Source of the DNA: Paenibacillus glucanolyticus NBRC 15330
GTDB taxonomy: Bacteria > Bacillota > Bacilli > Paenibacillales > Paenibacillaceae
Assembly: GCF_004000885.1 (NCBI RefSeq)
Contig: NZ_BIMC01000005.1
Coordinates: forward strand, 186,001-250,000
DNA length: 64,000 nt
Reading direction: 5' to 3'
A model generated the notes under the pieces. It worked only from the letters and a program-made list of their open reading frames with translations. It was not told the origin of the DNA and made no database searches. Shown in pieces: positions 33,734 through 43,192 of the stretch (position 1 is its first letter; each line of letters begins with the position of its first letter). A program made the translations under genes and the position numbers.

Positions 33734-34636
33734 ATGAACATCAGCCAATTGGAAACGCTAATTACCATCTCCAAAACGATGAGCTTTCGCAAAGCGGGAG
33801 AGCTTCTTAATCTGACACAGCCAGCGGTATCCGCTCAGATCAAAAGCCTGGAGGAAGAATTCAAGACGGTACTGGTCGACCGGAGCCAGCCAGTGACGTT
33901 AACCGACCGGGGGCAGGTCTTTGTGGATCACGCCGAACAAATCCTCAGCATTGTGGATGAGCTGAAACAGCGGTTATCCGACCTTGACCAAACTCCCCAG
34001 GGACATATCCAGCTAGGTACAACTACTTCCATTGCGATTCAAATCCTGCCACGGGTGCTTTCCTACTTTCAGGATCAATTCCCTCATATCAAAACTACCA
34101 TTCAATCCATGGCTTCCTCACAGATCTATCACAGCGTGGAGAATGGTCTCATCGACATCGGGATCGGCTATCTGATCGAGCGCAATCCCAACTTAAGCAC
34201 ATCCATTCTGTATTACGATACCTTCGAGCTGGTTGTATCTCCACAGCATCCGCTGGCTAAACTGTCTACTGCAAGTATGGACGTACTGGGCGGAACGCCG
34301 CTCATTCTGCTTACGCGTGACACCGTCGGCCGACGTTTCGCCGATGACGTGATGAAAAAGCACGGCATCAATCCGCAGGTTGTCATGGAATTGTCCAGCA
34401 GCGAAGAAATTAAACGGATGGTCGAGATCAATCTGGGCGCAGCGATCATCTCGAAGCAGTCGGTCTCTACCGAGCTCCGCAACGGCACCCTGCAGATCGT
34501 ACCACTCAGCGAGCTTGAAGTCAGCCATCCTGTCGGCGTAATCTATAAGAGCGGGCGATACGTCAGTTCCGCGATGCGTCAATTCCTCAGCGATCTGAAA
34601 GGCATGCCGGAAACACAATTCATCAGCAGTGAATAA
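33734..34636 (+). CDS. LysR-family transcriptional regulator
   Basis: A 300-residue LysR protein with winged helix at residues ~1-60 (MSFRKAGELLNLTQPAVSAQ, VDRSQPVTLTDRGQVFVDHA) and an effector domain (GHIQLGTTTSIAIQILPRVL). ATG 33734 has AAGGAGG five bases upstream. It is of the CysB/CysL-like branch by general look, but the target is not adjacent in an obvious way. The PHP phosphatase gene follows 59 bases downstream on the same strand. Confidence 0.85.
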   Translation: MNISQLETLITISKTMSFRKAGELLNLTQPAVSAQIKSLEEEFKTVLVDRSQPVTLTDRGQVFVDHAEQILSIVDELKQRLSDLDQTPQGHIQLGTTTSIAIQILPRVLSYFQDQFPHIKTTIQSMASSQIYHSVENGLIDIGIGYLIERNPNLSTSILYYDTFELVVSPQHPLAKLSTASMDVLGGTPLILLTRDTVGRRFADDVMKKHGINPQVVMELSSSEEIKRMVEINLGAAIISKQSVSTELRNGTLQIVPLSELEVSHPVGVIYKSGRYVSSAMRQFLSDLKGMPETQFISSE

Positions 34637-34695
34637 CGCAAATACAATCCCTAGAGGATCTTAACAACCATTCTATCAACATGAAGGAGGTCCAT

Positions 34696-35505
34696 ATGAA
34701 ATTTGATCTGCACACCCATCACTTCCGCTGCGGTCACGCAGAAGGCAGCATTCGGGATTATATCGACGCTGCGATCGCCGCGGATTTTAAGGTGATTGGG
34801 ATCTCTGACCATACTCCGTATTTTGGAAGCCCCGAAGATCAGCCCTTCCCGGCCATCTCCATGAGGAAAACGGATTTTGAAGGTTATGTCCAAGAGGTTT
34901 TGGAATTAAAGCGGGAATACGAAGGGAAAATCAAGGTGCTGCTGGGCATTGAATCCGATTATTTTCCTGACCATGCCCCGGTTTATCAGCAAGCGTTAGC
35001 TGCTCACCCTTTTGACTACATCATCGGTTCTATTCATCACGTCAGAGATGTAAGCATCTTTAACAAGAAGCGCTGGAACAACCTGACCCCGGAGCAGCAG
35101 ATTGCCGATAAAGAGGAATACTTCAATCTGATCCGTCAATCCGCGCGAAGCGGGATGTTCCAGATTATCGCCCACATGGATGCCATGAAAGGCAATTACC
35201 CGCCTTTTTCCGATATCATGACCGATGCTGCTATCGATGAAACCTTACGCGTTATCGCAGAATGCGGCTTGGCTATCGAGGTCAACACTTCGGGTAAAAC
35301 CAAGTTATCCGGCGGCTGGTATCCTTCCCATGCCATACTGGAAGTTGCCCACCACCATGGTGTTGATATTACGTTCGGTTCTGACGCACACAAGCCTTCC
35401 CGTGTCGGGGATGAGTTCGATGAAGTTGCCAAAGTGCTCAAAGAAATCGGATATAAGGAATGGGTATACTTCGAACAAAAACAGAAGGTGACTGTACCTC
35501 TCTAA
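34696..35505 (+). CDS. PHP-domain histidinol-phosphatase-like hydrolase
   Basis: A 269-residue PHP-superfamily protein. ATG 34696 has AAGGAGG five bases upstream and is preferred to an earlier ATG at 34681. Metal-binding motifs run from the start: HTHHFRCGHA (H-x-H), a mid-chain IGSIHHVRD, IAHMDAMKG and GSDAHKPSRVG. This arrangement is the HisK family, so histidinol-phosphate phosphatase is the best guess, although no his gene lies nearby. A terminator overlaps its stop codon. Confidence 0.8.
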   Translation: MKFDLHTHHFRCGHAEGSIRDYIDAAIAADFKVIGISDHTPYFGSPEDQPFPAISMRKTDFEGYVQEVLELKREYEGKIKVLLGIESDYFPDHAPVYQQALAAHPFDYIIGSIHHVRDVSIFNKKRWNNLTPEQQIADKEEYFNLIRQSARSGMFQIIAHMDAMKGNYPPFSDIMTDAAIDETLRVIAECGLAIEVNTSGKTKLSGGWYPSHAILEVAHHHGVDITFGSDAHKPSRVGDEFDEVAKVLKEIGYKEWVYFEQKQKVTVPL

Positions 35506-35526
35506 TGGGGTACCCCTTCTGTTTTT
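35483..35526 (+). terminator. Terminator of the PHP hydrolase gene
   Basis: AGAAGG(TGACT)GTACC pairs imperfectly with GGGGTACCCCTTCT, and TTTTTT follows. The stem overlaps the stop codon. Confidence 0.7.
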
Positions 35527-35560
35527 TCGTATATACCTATGAAGTTAAGCAAAATAGGCA

Positions 35561-35588
35561 AAAAAAAGTGGACCCGTTTCCGGGTCCA
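35561..35588 (-). terminator. Terminator of the metallophosphoesterase gene
   Basis: On the minus strand TGGACCCG and CGGGTCCA form a perfect stem with a four-base loop, followed by CTTTTTTT (35567-35561). It is about 150 bases after the metallophosphoesterase stop. Confidence 0.75.
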
Positions 35589-35736
35589 AAACATAATATA
35601 TATTCTCAAAAGGGGGTCATGTGATAAGTTTAACCTGCGGCTGTTAGAGTTTGATAACAGGTATATTTCATTTGTGTAACAAATTCCAGTTGAACCTTTC
35701 ATATTGAAATTTTTAGATAGATAACTAAAGATCCTG

Positions 35737-36645
35737 TCATGTCATTGAGCGTAATGTGAGCATGGTAAGCTCCGGCTTGCACAAGAAACGAAAAGGCAGC
35801 CCTGTCGTGCCGATTCCTCTGTTTACATAGAGCAACATCCCTTGAGAGCCAATATGGTACAGCCCCTGCACATAAAGTTTTGCTCCGGGAGGCGTTATTA
35901 CCTCACCCACCAAGGGCAGGCGGACCTGGCCCCCATGGCTGTGTCCGGAGAGCTGGACATGGAATGAATACCCTGCCGCAATGTCTCCATAATCCGGCTC
36001 ATGCATCAGCAGCAGCTTGAACATGCCCTCAGGCAAGTCGCGAGTGGCCGCTATCGGATCCGGATTTCCCCAGATTCCATCGTCCAATCCCACCACCGCG
36101 ATCACAGCACCGTCCCGCCGCAGCTTCACCGAAGAGTTCCGAAGCACTCTAAACCCGGCCTCCTCCTCCATGTGGGTCAGCTTCTCCACGTCTCCGTAAT
36201 CATGATTACCCAGTATGGAAAATAAACCAAGAGGGGCCTTGAGCGTGGCAAACGGCTTAATCGCTTCTGTCATATCCTCTGCATGACCATCCACCATATC
36301 CCCTGTAAAACAGATCATGTCCGGCTTCTCTGCATGAATCGCTTGCACCACACGTTCCACATCTTTCGCTCCAGTATGAAAACCCAGGTGCAAATCGCTA
36401 AAGTGTGCCACTTTCATCCCGTCAAAAGCCTTGGGCAGTGAAGGAAGCCGCACCTCCAGTCGAGTAACCTCCAGCCGATGAGGCTCCCATAGATAGGCGT
36501 AGGCCCCGGCTGCAGCGCCTGCTCCGACCACTGTCGATAGACCTGCCTTAAGAAACTGGCGGCGCGACAACGTCTTACGTTGACTAACTCGTTCTGTTCC
36601 TTGGCGAGCGGTACCATGCAGCGGTTCTGAGGATGGATTTCTCAT
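35737..36645 (-). CDS. Tat-exported metallophosphoesterase, YkuE-like
   Basis: A 302-residue protein with a twin-arginine signal near residue 27 (LSRRQFLKAG) followed by a hydrophobic stretch (LSTVVGAGAAAGAYAYL). The catalytic domain has HFSDLHLG, FTGDMVDG, GNHDYG, and the GHSHGGQ ending, the dinuclear metal site of calcineurin-like phosphoesterases. YkuE of B. subtilis is a Tat substrate with the same design; it acts outside the membrane. ATG 36645 lies behind AGGAGG. The substrate is not known. Confidence 0.88.
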   Translation of the reverse strand: MRNPSSEPLHGTARQGTERVSQRKTLSRRQFLKAGLSTVVGAGAAAGAYAYLWEPHRLEVTRLEVRLPSLPKAFDGMKVAHFSDLHLGFHTGAKDVERVVQAIHAEKPDMICFTGDMVDGHAEDMTEAIKPFATLKAPLGLFSILGNHDYGDVEKLTHMEEEAGFRVLRNSSVKLRRDGAVIAVVGLDDGIWGNPDPIAATRDLPEGMFKLLLMHEPDYGDIAAGYSFHVQLSGHSHGGQVRLPLVGEVITPPGAKLYVQGLYHIGSQGMLLYVNRGIGTTGLPFRFLCKPELTMLTLRSMT

Positions 36646-36747
36646 ATATGGACATCCTCCTATATAATAAAATGAAAGAATACCCGTTTTGCAGCCTTAC
36701 CCATGACTCATATACATAAACGATCCGAAGAGAAAGGGGTCTTAATT

Positions 36748-38127
36748 ATGACTGTTAACGATTCTATAGCAGCAATAGTTTCGGCACAGCAGCATTTTTT
36801 TCATAAAGATATCACCAAGGAAATCGATTTCCGTCTCCAGCAGCTGGGGAAACTGCGACAAGCTGTGATAGCCAGAGAAAACGACATCATGGAAGCCCTT
36901 CGCAAGGATTTAAACAAGAGCGAGCAGGAGGCCTTCTCCACCGAGATTGGAATTGTCTACAAAGAGCTTTCCTTCATCATAAAGAATCTGAAGCGCTGGG
37001 CCAAGCCGAAGCGTGTCAAAACCGCGCTGACGCACGTCGGCAGCAAAGGGATGGTCTATCCCGAGCCATACGGCACCGCGCTGATTATCGCCCCATGGAA
37101 CTATCCCTGGCAGCTGGCCATCTCTCCGCTCATCGGAGCACTGGCGGCCGGGAATACTGCCATTGTGAAACCTTCCGAGCTAACGCCTAACGTATCGAGG
37201 CTGATTACTGCAATGATCGAAGAGACGTTCGATCCCGAATACGTAGCATCTGTCGAGGGAGGACCCGAGGTCAGCACAAGCCTGCTGGAGCAGCCTTTGG
37301 ATTATATCTTCTTTACCGGCAGCACCCATGTCGGCAAAATTGTCATGGAAGCGGCTGCCAAGCAGTTGACCCCGGTCACACTTGAGCTTGGTGGAAAAAG
37401 TCCCTGCATCGTCCATGAGGATGCCCCCCTTGCCTTAGCGGCTTCACGTATCGCTTTTGGCAAATATACGAATGCCGGCCAAACCTGTGTTGCCCCGGAT
37501 TATATTCTGGTCCACAGCCAGGTGAAGGAGAAGTTCATCTCGCATCTGAAGGATGCCATAACTTCGTTCTATGGCAAGGAACCACTGGCCAACCCCGACT
37601 ACGGCCGTATTGTGTCGGAGAAGCATTTTGACCGATTATCCGGATTTCTGAACAATGGGACCCTTCGTCACGGCGGAAATACCCTTAGAGATCGCTTGCT
37701 CATTGAACCCACCGTGCTGGATGATATCACGTGGGATATGCCCGTGATGGAGGAAGAGATCTTCGGGCCGCTGTGCCCGATCCTGACCTATGACCATCTG
37801 CATGAAGCTGTCCAGGCGATTAATGCTCGCCCTAAACCGCTGGCGTTGTACCTGTTTACCGAGAATGAAGACGTGCAGGATTACGTTCTTTCTTCCGTTT
37901 CTTTTGGCGGAGGATGTGTGAACGATACGCTGATGCACTTGGCAACGCCCTTCCTTCCGTTCGGGGGTGTCGGGGAGAGCGGCATGGGCTCTTACCATGG
38001 AGAATACAGCTTTCATACCTTTTCCCATATGAAGAGTGTGCTCAAACAAACCAACCGGTTTGATTTTAAATTCCGTTACCCTTCAAAAAACGGTCTGGGC
38101 ATCCTGAAAAAATTAATGAAGCCGTAG
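36748..38127 (+). CDS. Aldehyde dehydrogenase, class-3 type
   Basis: A 459-residue protein starting at ATG 36748 behind AAAGGGG; the 15-codon upstream extension is excluded. It has the NAD(P)-binding [20 protein letters not shown], Glu213 in LELGGKSP and the nucleophile Cys247 in [11 protein letters not shown]. The class-3 (fatty aldehyde) signature is the basic C-terminal end ([12 protein letters not shown]), which may attach to membranes. It oxidises aldehydes of unknown chain length. It is monocistronic with a terminator after it. Confidence 0.88.
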   Translation: MTVNDSIAAIVSAQQHFFHKDITKEIDFRLQQLGKLRQAVIARENDIMEALRKDLNKSEQEAFSTEIGIVYKELSFIIKNLKRWAKPKRVKTALTHVGSKGMVYPEPYGTALIIAPWNYPWQLAISPLIGALAAGNTAIVKPSELTPNVSRLITAMIEETFDPEYVASVEGGPEVSTSLLEQPLDYIFFTGSTHVGKIVMEAAAKQLTPVTLELGGKSPCIVHEDAPLALAASRIAFGKYTNAGQTCVAPDYILVHSQVKEKFISHLKDAITSFYGKEPLANPDYGRIVSEKHFDRLSGFLNNGTLRHGGNTLRDRLLIEPTVLDDITWDMPVMEEEIFGPLCPILTYDHLHEAVQAINARPKPLALYLFTENEDVQDYVLSSVSFGGGCVNDTLMHLATPFLPFGGVGESGMGSYHGEYSFHTFSHMKSVLKQTNRFDFKFRYPSKNGLGILKKLMKP

Positions 38128-38177
38128 GCCCGGCTGTAAGCAAGGCGTCCGTTTCCTTCTACGCCGGCAGAACTGAA

Positions 38178-38209
38178 AGAGACGCACCAACTTGGTGCGC
38201 CTCTTTTTT
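38178..38209. terminator. Terminator between aldehyde dehydrogenase and potassium channel genes
   Basis: AGAG(A)CGCACCAA and TTGGTGCG(C)CTCT form a long stem followed by TTTTTT on the plus strand. It can serve both convergent genes. Confidence 0.85.
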
Positions 38210-38210
38210 A

Positions 38211-38900
38211 TTACATGGAAGAATGCTTTCTCCGGTGCGGCATGTTGGCCTTCTTACTCTCTTCGCCGCCATCCAGCATCTCCGAGCCGTCTCCACCCGG
38301 TTTAAAGATCCGGCGAAGCGTTCCCAGCATCGACAGCGCGTAGGCTACGGTAATGAAGCTAAATGCAATCTCCAGCACGACCACAAGCCGGGACGTGTTG
38401 TCCACAGCGGCTACATCACCATACCCCACCGTCACAAACGTCGCCATACTGAAATACAGGAAGGTAATGAACTGGCTCAGCAAATCCTGACCGATATTAA
38501 CACCTTCGAAGGATACACCTCCAAAGAGCTTATAAATGGACATATACACCAACGTGAAGAACAAAATACACATGCCCGCCGCCATGCTGATTCGAACCAG
38601 AGTTGTTTTCATATCGACGTGCTGATGAACAGAGTCAGCGATCTTATCAAATATGTACAGCACATAAAAAATAACGGAGCATAACGCAAACAGCAGGATC
38701 AAAGCGCGCATGCCGCCTTCTCCGGGCACAATCTTCATGAGATCGATCCACCCGAGCAGATCTTCAACCGACACCAGGGCATAAATGAGCAGCGGGGCTA
38801 GCAGCAAAGGCCTGCTGGACCATTTCTTATCCATGCTGTAGAAAAAATAGATCAACAGCAGCAATCCGGTTAAATTGAGCAGCCACATCCACCAGGACAT
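38211..38900 (-). CDS. Potassium channel with TVGYGD filter
   Basis: A 229-residue membrane protein with about five to six hydrophobic helices and a pore-loop signature FVTVGYGDVAAVDN followed by a last inner helix. The TVGYGD filter is selective for potassium. It lacks a voltage-sensor arginine row and a RCK domain, and so resembles simple two-TM-pore channels with extra N-terminal helices. The cytoplasmic tail is basic (MPHRRKHSSM). ATG 38900 lies behind GGAGGGG. Confidence 0.85.
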   Translation of the reverse strand: MSWWMWLLNLTGLLLLIYFFYSMDKKWSSRPLLLAPLLIYALVSVEDLLGWIDLMKIVPGEGGMRALILLFALCSVIFYVLYIFDKIADSVHQHVDMKTTLVRISMAAGMCILFFTLVYMSIYKLFGGVSFEGVNIGQDLLSQFITFLYFSMATFVTVGYGDVAAVDNTSRLVVVLEIAFSFITVAYALSMLGTLRRIFKPGGDGSEMLDGGEESKKANMPHRRKHSSM

Positions 38901-39056
38901 AGTTCAGTCCCCTCCTTCGGCTTGGGGCCTGACCAGCAGGCCTTACTATCATCCTATTACCCTCGAAACGGTACTGAAACACCTGGAGGTGGTTGGTAAT
39001 CGGCGTAATTGGCTTGATGTGTTCATGGCAGCTGGTTCTCAAGACACTTTACGAGT

Positions 39057-39857
39057 CTATCGATTCTCCTCCATCCAGCGCACCGCATAATCCACCATGG
39101 CCCGTTGTTCAGCCAAGATGCATTTCGCCTTGCCTACACGGCCATGCTTGTATGCTTCCCTGCATTCAACTTCAAATGCTGTTCCCAAGGCTTCGAAATC
39201 ATCGGAATGGTAGGTGATATCCTGGAATGCTTCCCATTCCGTTCTCCCCTGCACTCTGCGTACCGGGGCATGGGCGGTAACTATCCTCTTTCCTCCCCAA
39301 TCGGCGCGATATTCGCTAAGGTGGAATGATGTGTTATTGCCATAACCGCTCCCCAGCATCAGCACGTAGGCTCCTGTCTCATATAAACGCGCTAAAGGCG
39401 AGGTCTCTCCCAGGCTATAATCAAGCGCATGAGGATGCATGAGTGACTCTGCGTTCCTGCCGCGGGCAGCAAACGAGACATGAGGATGAGCGCTGCGGAT
39501 AACGCCTTCCTGCTTCCGGAACACCTCCGGTATAATCCCCATGCCCGTAGTGACCGTCATATCGGGATGATAGGGCGGCATGCCCTCGCGGATCAAGTCC
39601 CACCATTTCGGGTCCGCCGGAGGATTGCCCCACGTCTCAGGATTGGTCAAGTTCGCGGACTGTGTCGGCATGACCAGTGTCCCTTCTTCGCCCAACACCT
39701 CCTCCAGCGCCAGTATGACTGCCTCTGGACCGCCAACAACCCACCCCCCAATGCTTTTGAGCGAGGAATGGACAAGCAAAGTCATTCCCTTCTGTACGCC
39801 CAGAATCATCAAGTCATCGCTTATGTCTTGTATCGTAATCGGTCTTTCTATAATCAA
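39057..39857 (-). CDS. AAC(3)-family aminoglycoside acetyltransferase-like protein
   Basis: A 266-residue protein with the antibiotic acetyltransferase family layout: LLVHSSLKSIGGWVVGGPEA at the acetyl-CoA-binding N-terminus, GTLVMPTQSA, and the HPHVSFAARG and SPLARL region. It belongs to the AAC(3)/YokD family, many members of which modify aminoglycosides, though chromosomal ones may have other substrates. TTG 39857 is the start, with AGAGGTG seven bases upstream. It stands alone between unrelated genes. Confidence 0.85.
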   Translation of the reverse strand: MIIERPITIQDISDDLMILGVQKGMTLLVHSSLKSIGGWVVGGPEAVILALEEVLGEEGTLVMPTQSANLTNPETWGNPPADPKWWDLIREGMPPYHPDMTVTTGMGIIPEVFRKQEGVIRSAHPHVSFAARGRNAESLMHPHALDYSLGETSPLARLYETGAYVLMLGSGYGNNTSFHLSEYRADWGGKRIVTAHAPVRRVQGRTEWEAFQDITYHSDDFEALGTAFEVECREAYKHGRVGKAKCILAEQRAMVDYAVRWMEENR

Positions 39858-39911
39858 CCTAACTCACCTCTGTTTAAATATCCGTAAAACACATGAATTA
39901 TATCACACATT

Positions 39912-39953
39912 AAAAAAAGCGCCTGTACCGAAGTGATGCCCCGGTCAGACGCC
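39912..39953 (-). terminator. Terminator of the sdhCAB operon
   Basis: On the minus strand GGCGTCTGACCG pairs with CGGTACAGGCGC (one mismatch and a wobble), followed by TTTTTTT. Confidence 0.75.
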
Positions 39954-39977
39954 TTGGTTGTGAAACCTGAAATTCGA

Positions 39978-40742
39978 TTAAACGCCAAGCCAGCGCTTAA
40001 ACAGATGTTTGGTTGTATCCTTGTTCATTTCCGCAATGGACGTTGTAAGCGGAATACCTTTCGGGCAAGAACGGACGCAGTTCTGCGAGTTGCCGCAGCC
40101 CTCGATGCCTCCATCCTGCATCAGAGCTTCCAGACGCTCTTCCTTGTTCATCTCTCCTGTCGGGTGAGCGTTGAACAAGCGGACTTGGGAAATGGCCGCA
40201 GGACCGATAAAGTCCGTTTTTTCGTTAACATTCGGGCAAGCTTCAAGACATACACCGCATGTCATGCATTTGGACAGCTCGTAAGCCCACTGGCGCTTCT
40301 TCTCAGCCATTTTCGGTCCAGGTCCCAGGTCATAGGTGCCGTCGATTGGAATCCACGCCTTAACACGCTTGAGCGCCGTGAACATACGACTGCGGTCGAT
40401 AACCAGGTCTCTTACGACCGGGAACGTCTTCATCGGCTGAATCCGGATCGGCTGCTCCAGCTTGTCGATCAGCGCGGCACATGCTTGGCGCGGCTTGCCG
40501 TTGATTACCATGGAGCAAGCTCCGCAAACTTCCTCAAGGCAGTTGGAGTCCCAGCATACCGGCGCGGTTGTCTGACCTTGCGCATTTTTGGGATTACGCT
40601 GAATTTCCATCAGCGCACTAATGACGTTCATACCTGGACGGTACGGAAGCTCGAATTCCTCAGTGTAGGATTTCGTCTCCGGGTTGTCCTGGCGTGTAAT
40701 GATAAACTTGACACTCTTTGAGGCGGCTGCCGTTTGAGACAT
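39978..40742 (-). CDS. sdhB: Succinate dehydrogenase iron-sulfur subunit
   Basis: A 254-residue protein with three Cys clusters: the N-terminal [2Fe-2S] site (CWDSNC...CGAC...C near residues 61-83), the CMTCGVCLEACP motif, and CGNSQNCVRSCPKGIP. It passes electrons from SdhA to the membrane subunit in the TCA cycle and respiratory chain. It follows sdhA by 19 bases. AAGGAAGGGGG lies before ATG 40742. The order C-A-B, with no SdhD, is the B. subtilis type. Confidence 0.95.
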   Translation of the reverse strand: MSQTAAASKSVKFIITRQDNPETKSYTEEFELPYRPGMNVISALMEIQRNPKNAQGQTTAPVCWDSNCLEEVCGACSMVINGKPRQACAALIDKLEQPIRIQPMKTFPVVRDLVIDRSRMFTALKRVKAWIPIDGTYDLGPGPKMAEKKRQWAYELSKCMTCGVCLEACPNVNEKTDFIGPAAISQVRLFNAHPTGEMNKEERLEALMQDGGIEGCGNSQNCVRSCPKGIPLTTSIAEMNKDTTKHLFKRWLGV

Positions 40743-40761
40743 ATTAAATCCCCCTTCCTTC

Positions 40762-42504
40762 TTACTTGTCTTTCGAATAGTCGCGAATACGCGGCGGGAT
40801 TAAGGAAACATCCACTTCTTCGTATGAAATCTGTGGTCCGTCAGGCGTCCAAGCAGCTTTCGTTGTTTTCAGGAACTCTTCATCGTTACGTTCAGGGAAA
40901 TCAGGCTTGTAGTGAGCGCCGCGGCTTTCGTTCCGAAGAAGTGCGCCCAGCGTCATCGCCTCGGACAGCTCCAGCATGTTCCACAGCTGACGGGTGAATG
41001 CCACGCCCTGGTTGTTCCAGCGGGACGTATCCGTCATATTGATATTGCGGTAGCGCTGCTTCAATTCCTTGATTTTGCCGATGGTTGCCTCAAGCTTGTC
41101 ATTATAACGAACAACCGTCATATTGTTGGTCATCCATTCGCCCAGCTCTTTATGGATCACGTAAGCATTCTCGGTACCTTCCATCTTGAGCAGGCCTTCG
41201 TATTTGTTGGTTTGCTCTTTCGCTACACGATCAAATACGGTCGAGGAAATGTCCTCTGTCGACTTCTTCATGCCTTTGATATATTCAATGGCCTTCGGTC
41301 CGGCCACCATGCCGCCATAAATCGCGGAGACAAGGGAGTTCGCACCCAGACGGTTTGCACCGTGATATTGATACTCGCATTCCCCGGCTGCAAACAGCCC
41401 CGGAATGTTTGTCATTTGGTTGTAATCGACCCACATGCCGCCCATGGAATAATGGACTGCCGGGAAGATTTTCATCGGGATTTTACGCGGATCATCGCCC
41501 ATGAACTTCTCATAGATCTCGATAATGCCTCCGAGTTTCACGTCGAGTTCTTTCGGATCCTTATGGGAGAGATCGAGGTAAACCATATTCTCGCCATTGA
41601 TGCCGAGTCCCATGTCTACGCACACAGAGAAAATCTCACGGGTTGCGATGTCACGCGGCACCAGATTTCCGTAAGCCGGGTATTTCTCTTCGAGGAAGTA
41701 CCAAGGCTTACCGTCTTTATAGGTCCAGATCCGTCCGCCTTCACCGCGTGCCGATTCCGACATCAAGCGAAGCTTGTCATCACCTGGAATCGCCGTCGGG
41801 TGAATCTGGATGAATTCCCCGTTTGCATAATGAACGCCTTGCTGATAGACAGCGCTTGCTGCTGTACCGGTGTTGATGACCGAGTTCGTGGTTTTACCGA
41901 AAATAATGCCGGGACCACCGCTTGCCAGAATGACGGCTTCCGCTTTAAACGCCTTGATCTCCATCGTGCGCAGATCCTGGGCAGCAATACCGCGGCAGAT
42001 GCCTTCGTCGTCGATGATCGCGTTCAGGAACTCCCAGTTCTCGTATTTCGTAACGAGACCGGCGGTTTCCCAGCGGCGAACCTGCTCATCAAGCGCATAC
42101 AGCAGCTGCTGGCCTGTGGTGGCGCCAGCGAACGCAGTACGGTGGCGCTTCGTTCCACCGAAACGGCGGAAATCGAGCAGCCCTTCCGGCGTACGGTTAA
42201 ACATAACGCCCATGCGGTCCATGAGGTGGATAATGCCAGGAGCCGCTTCACACATCGCTTTTACAGGTGGCTGATTCGCCAGGAAGTCGCCGCCGTATAC
42301 CGTATCGTCAAAGTGCTCCCAAGGAGAGTCACCCTCGCCCTTGGTATTAACAGCTCCATTGATTCCGCCTTGCGCACACACGGAGTGAGAGCGTTTAACA
42401 GGTACAAGTGAGAATAGATGAACGTGAGCCCCGGCTTCTGCCGCTTTGATGGTTGCCATCAACCCGGCAAGGCCGCCGCCCACTACAATAATATTAGATG
42501 CCAT
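40762..42504 (-). CDS. sdhA: Succinate dehydrogenase flavoprotein subunit
   Basis: A 580-residue flavoprotein with GGGLAG dinucleotide binding at the N-terminus and the His of RSHSVCAQGG, which carries FAD covalently. Substrate site segments include HPTAIPG, ESARGEGG and the catalytic Arg region SPAEVQ-type LFAAGECEYQYHGANRLGAN. It oxidises succinate to fumarate at the membrane. It is separated from sdhC by 16 bases and from sdhB by 19. Confidence 0.96.
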   Translation of the reverse strand: MASNIIVVGGGLAGLMATIKAAEAGAHVHLFSLVPVKRSHSVCAQGGINGAVNTKGEGDSPWEHFDDTVYGGDFLANQPPVKAMCEAAPGIIHLMDRMGVMFNRTPEGLLDFRRFGGTKRHRTAFAGATTGQQLLYALDEQVRRWETAGLVTKYENWEFLNAIIDDEGICRGIAAQDLRTMEIKAFKAEAVILASGGPGIIFGKTTNSVINTGTAASAVYQQGVHYANGEFIQIHPTAIPGDDKLRLMSESARGEGGRIWTYKDGKPWYFLEEKYPAYGNLVPRDIATREIFSVCVDMGLGINGENMVYLDLSHKDPKELDVKLGGIIEIYEKFMGDDPRKIPMKIFPAVHYSMGGMWVDYNQMTNIPGLFAAGECEYQYHGANRLGANSLVSAIYGGMVAGPKAIEYIKGMKKSTEDISSTVFDRVAKEQTNKYEGLLKMEGTENAYVIHKELGEWMTNNMTVVRYNDKLEATIGKIKELKQRYRNINMTDTSRWNNQGVAFTRQLWNMLELSEAMTLGALLRNESRGAHYKPDFPERNDEEFLKTTKAAWTPDGPQISYEEVDVSLIPPRIRDYSKDK

Positions 42505-42520
42505 TTTTCGTTCACTCCCC

Positions 42521-43192
42521 TTAACTTAAGACTGTCTTAACTACATCGATCGCTGCTGTTGCCGCCGCTTGGAACTCAGAACTGCGGAATGCAGTCATAG
42601 CAAGAATAAACAGCACGCTCATCAGCACGAACAAGCCCATGCAGATGTAAGTAGATACCTTCTGCGCGCGCGGACCGACGGTGATGCCCCAGCTGACGAG
42701 GAACGCCCACAGGCCGTTTGCGAAGTGGAAGGTTGCTGAGACTACACCGATAACATACAGAATAAACAGCACGGGGTTGTTCATAATGTTGTGCATCGTG
42801 GCGCCCAGATCATCATGCGTGATTTTGCCGATGATGATTTGGAAACGCGTATCGTACATATGCCAGATAACGAATACAAACGTGATAACCCCGGTGACAC
42901 GCTGGATAGTAAAGCGAATATTGCGCTCATAACTGTAGTTCCCTACGTTATTTTTGGCCTGATAAGCAATGTACAGACCGTAGATGCCATGATAAAACAA
43001 TGGCAGCCAGATCAGGAACAGCTCGAGGAAAAAAACGAGCGGCATGCTGTTCAGGAAATGCACGGCCCCCTCAAAGCCCTTCTTTCCGCCCTCGAAAGCC
43101 TTAAAGTTGGAGATCATATGGCTGATCAAGAATGCTCCCAGCGGTATGACACCAAGTAAGGAATGTAGCTTTCTGGAATAATACCCTTTCAT
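42521..43192 (-). CDS. sdhC: Succinate dehydrogenase cytochrome b558 subunit
   Basis: A 223-residue membrane protein with five hydrophobic helices. His residues in the helices (LHSLLGVIPLGAFLISHMIS, YHGIYGLYIAY, VFVIWHMYDTRFQ, ATFHFANGLWAFLVSWG) are the usual heme b ligands of the B. subtilis type. It anchors SdhAB and reduces menaquinone. It is the first gene of the operon. The upstream region is interrupted by a repeat element and faces a LysR gene. Confidence 0.93.
   Translation of the reverse strand: MKGYYSRKLHSLLGVIPLGAFLISHMISNFKAFEGGKKGFEGAVHFLNSMPLVFFLELFLIWLPLFYHGIYGLYIAYQAKNNVGNYSYERNIRFTIQRVTGVITFVFVIWHMYDTRFQIIIGKITHDDLGATMHNIMNNPVLFILYVIGVVSATFHFANGLWAFLVSWGITVGPRAQKVSTYICMGLFVLMSVLFILAMTAFRSSEFQAAATAAIDVVKTVLS

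Noticed and set aside
40912..42411. 499-codon plus-strand frame opposite sdhA
   Set aside because: Antisense shadow of a highly conserved gene; no family, no ribosome binding site.
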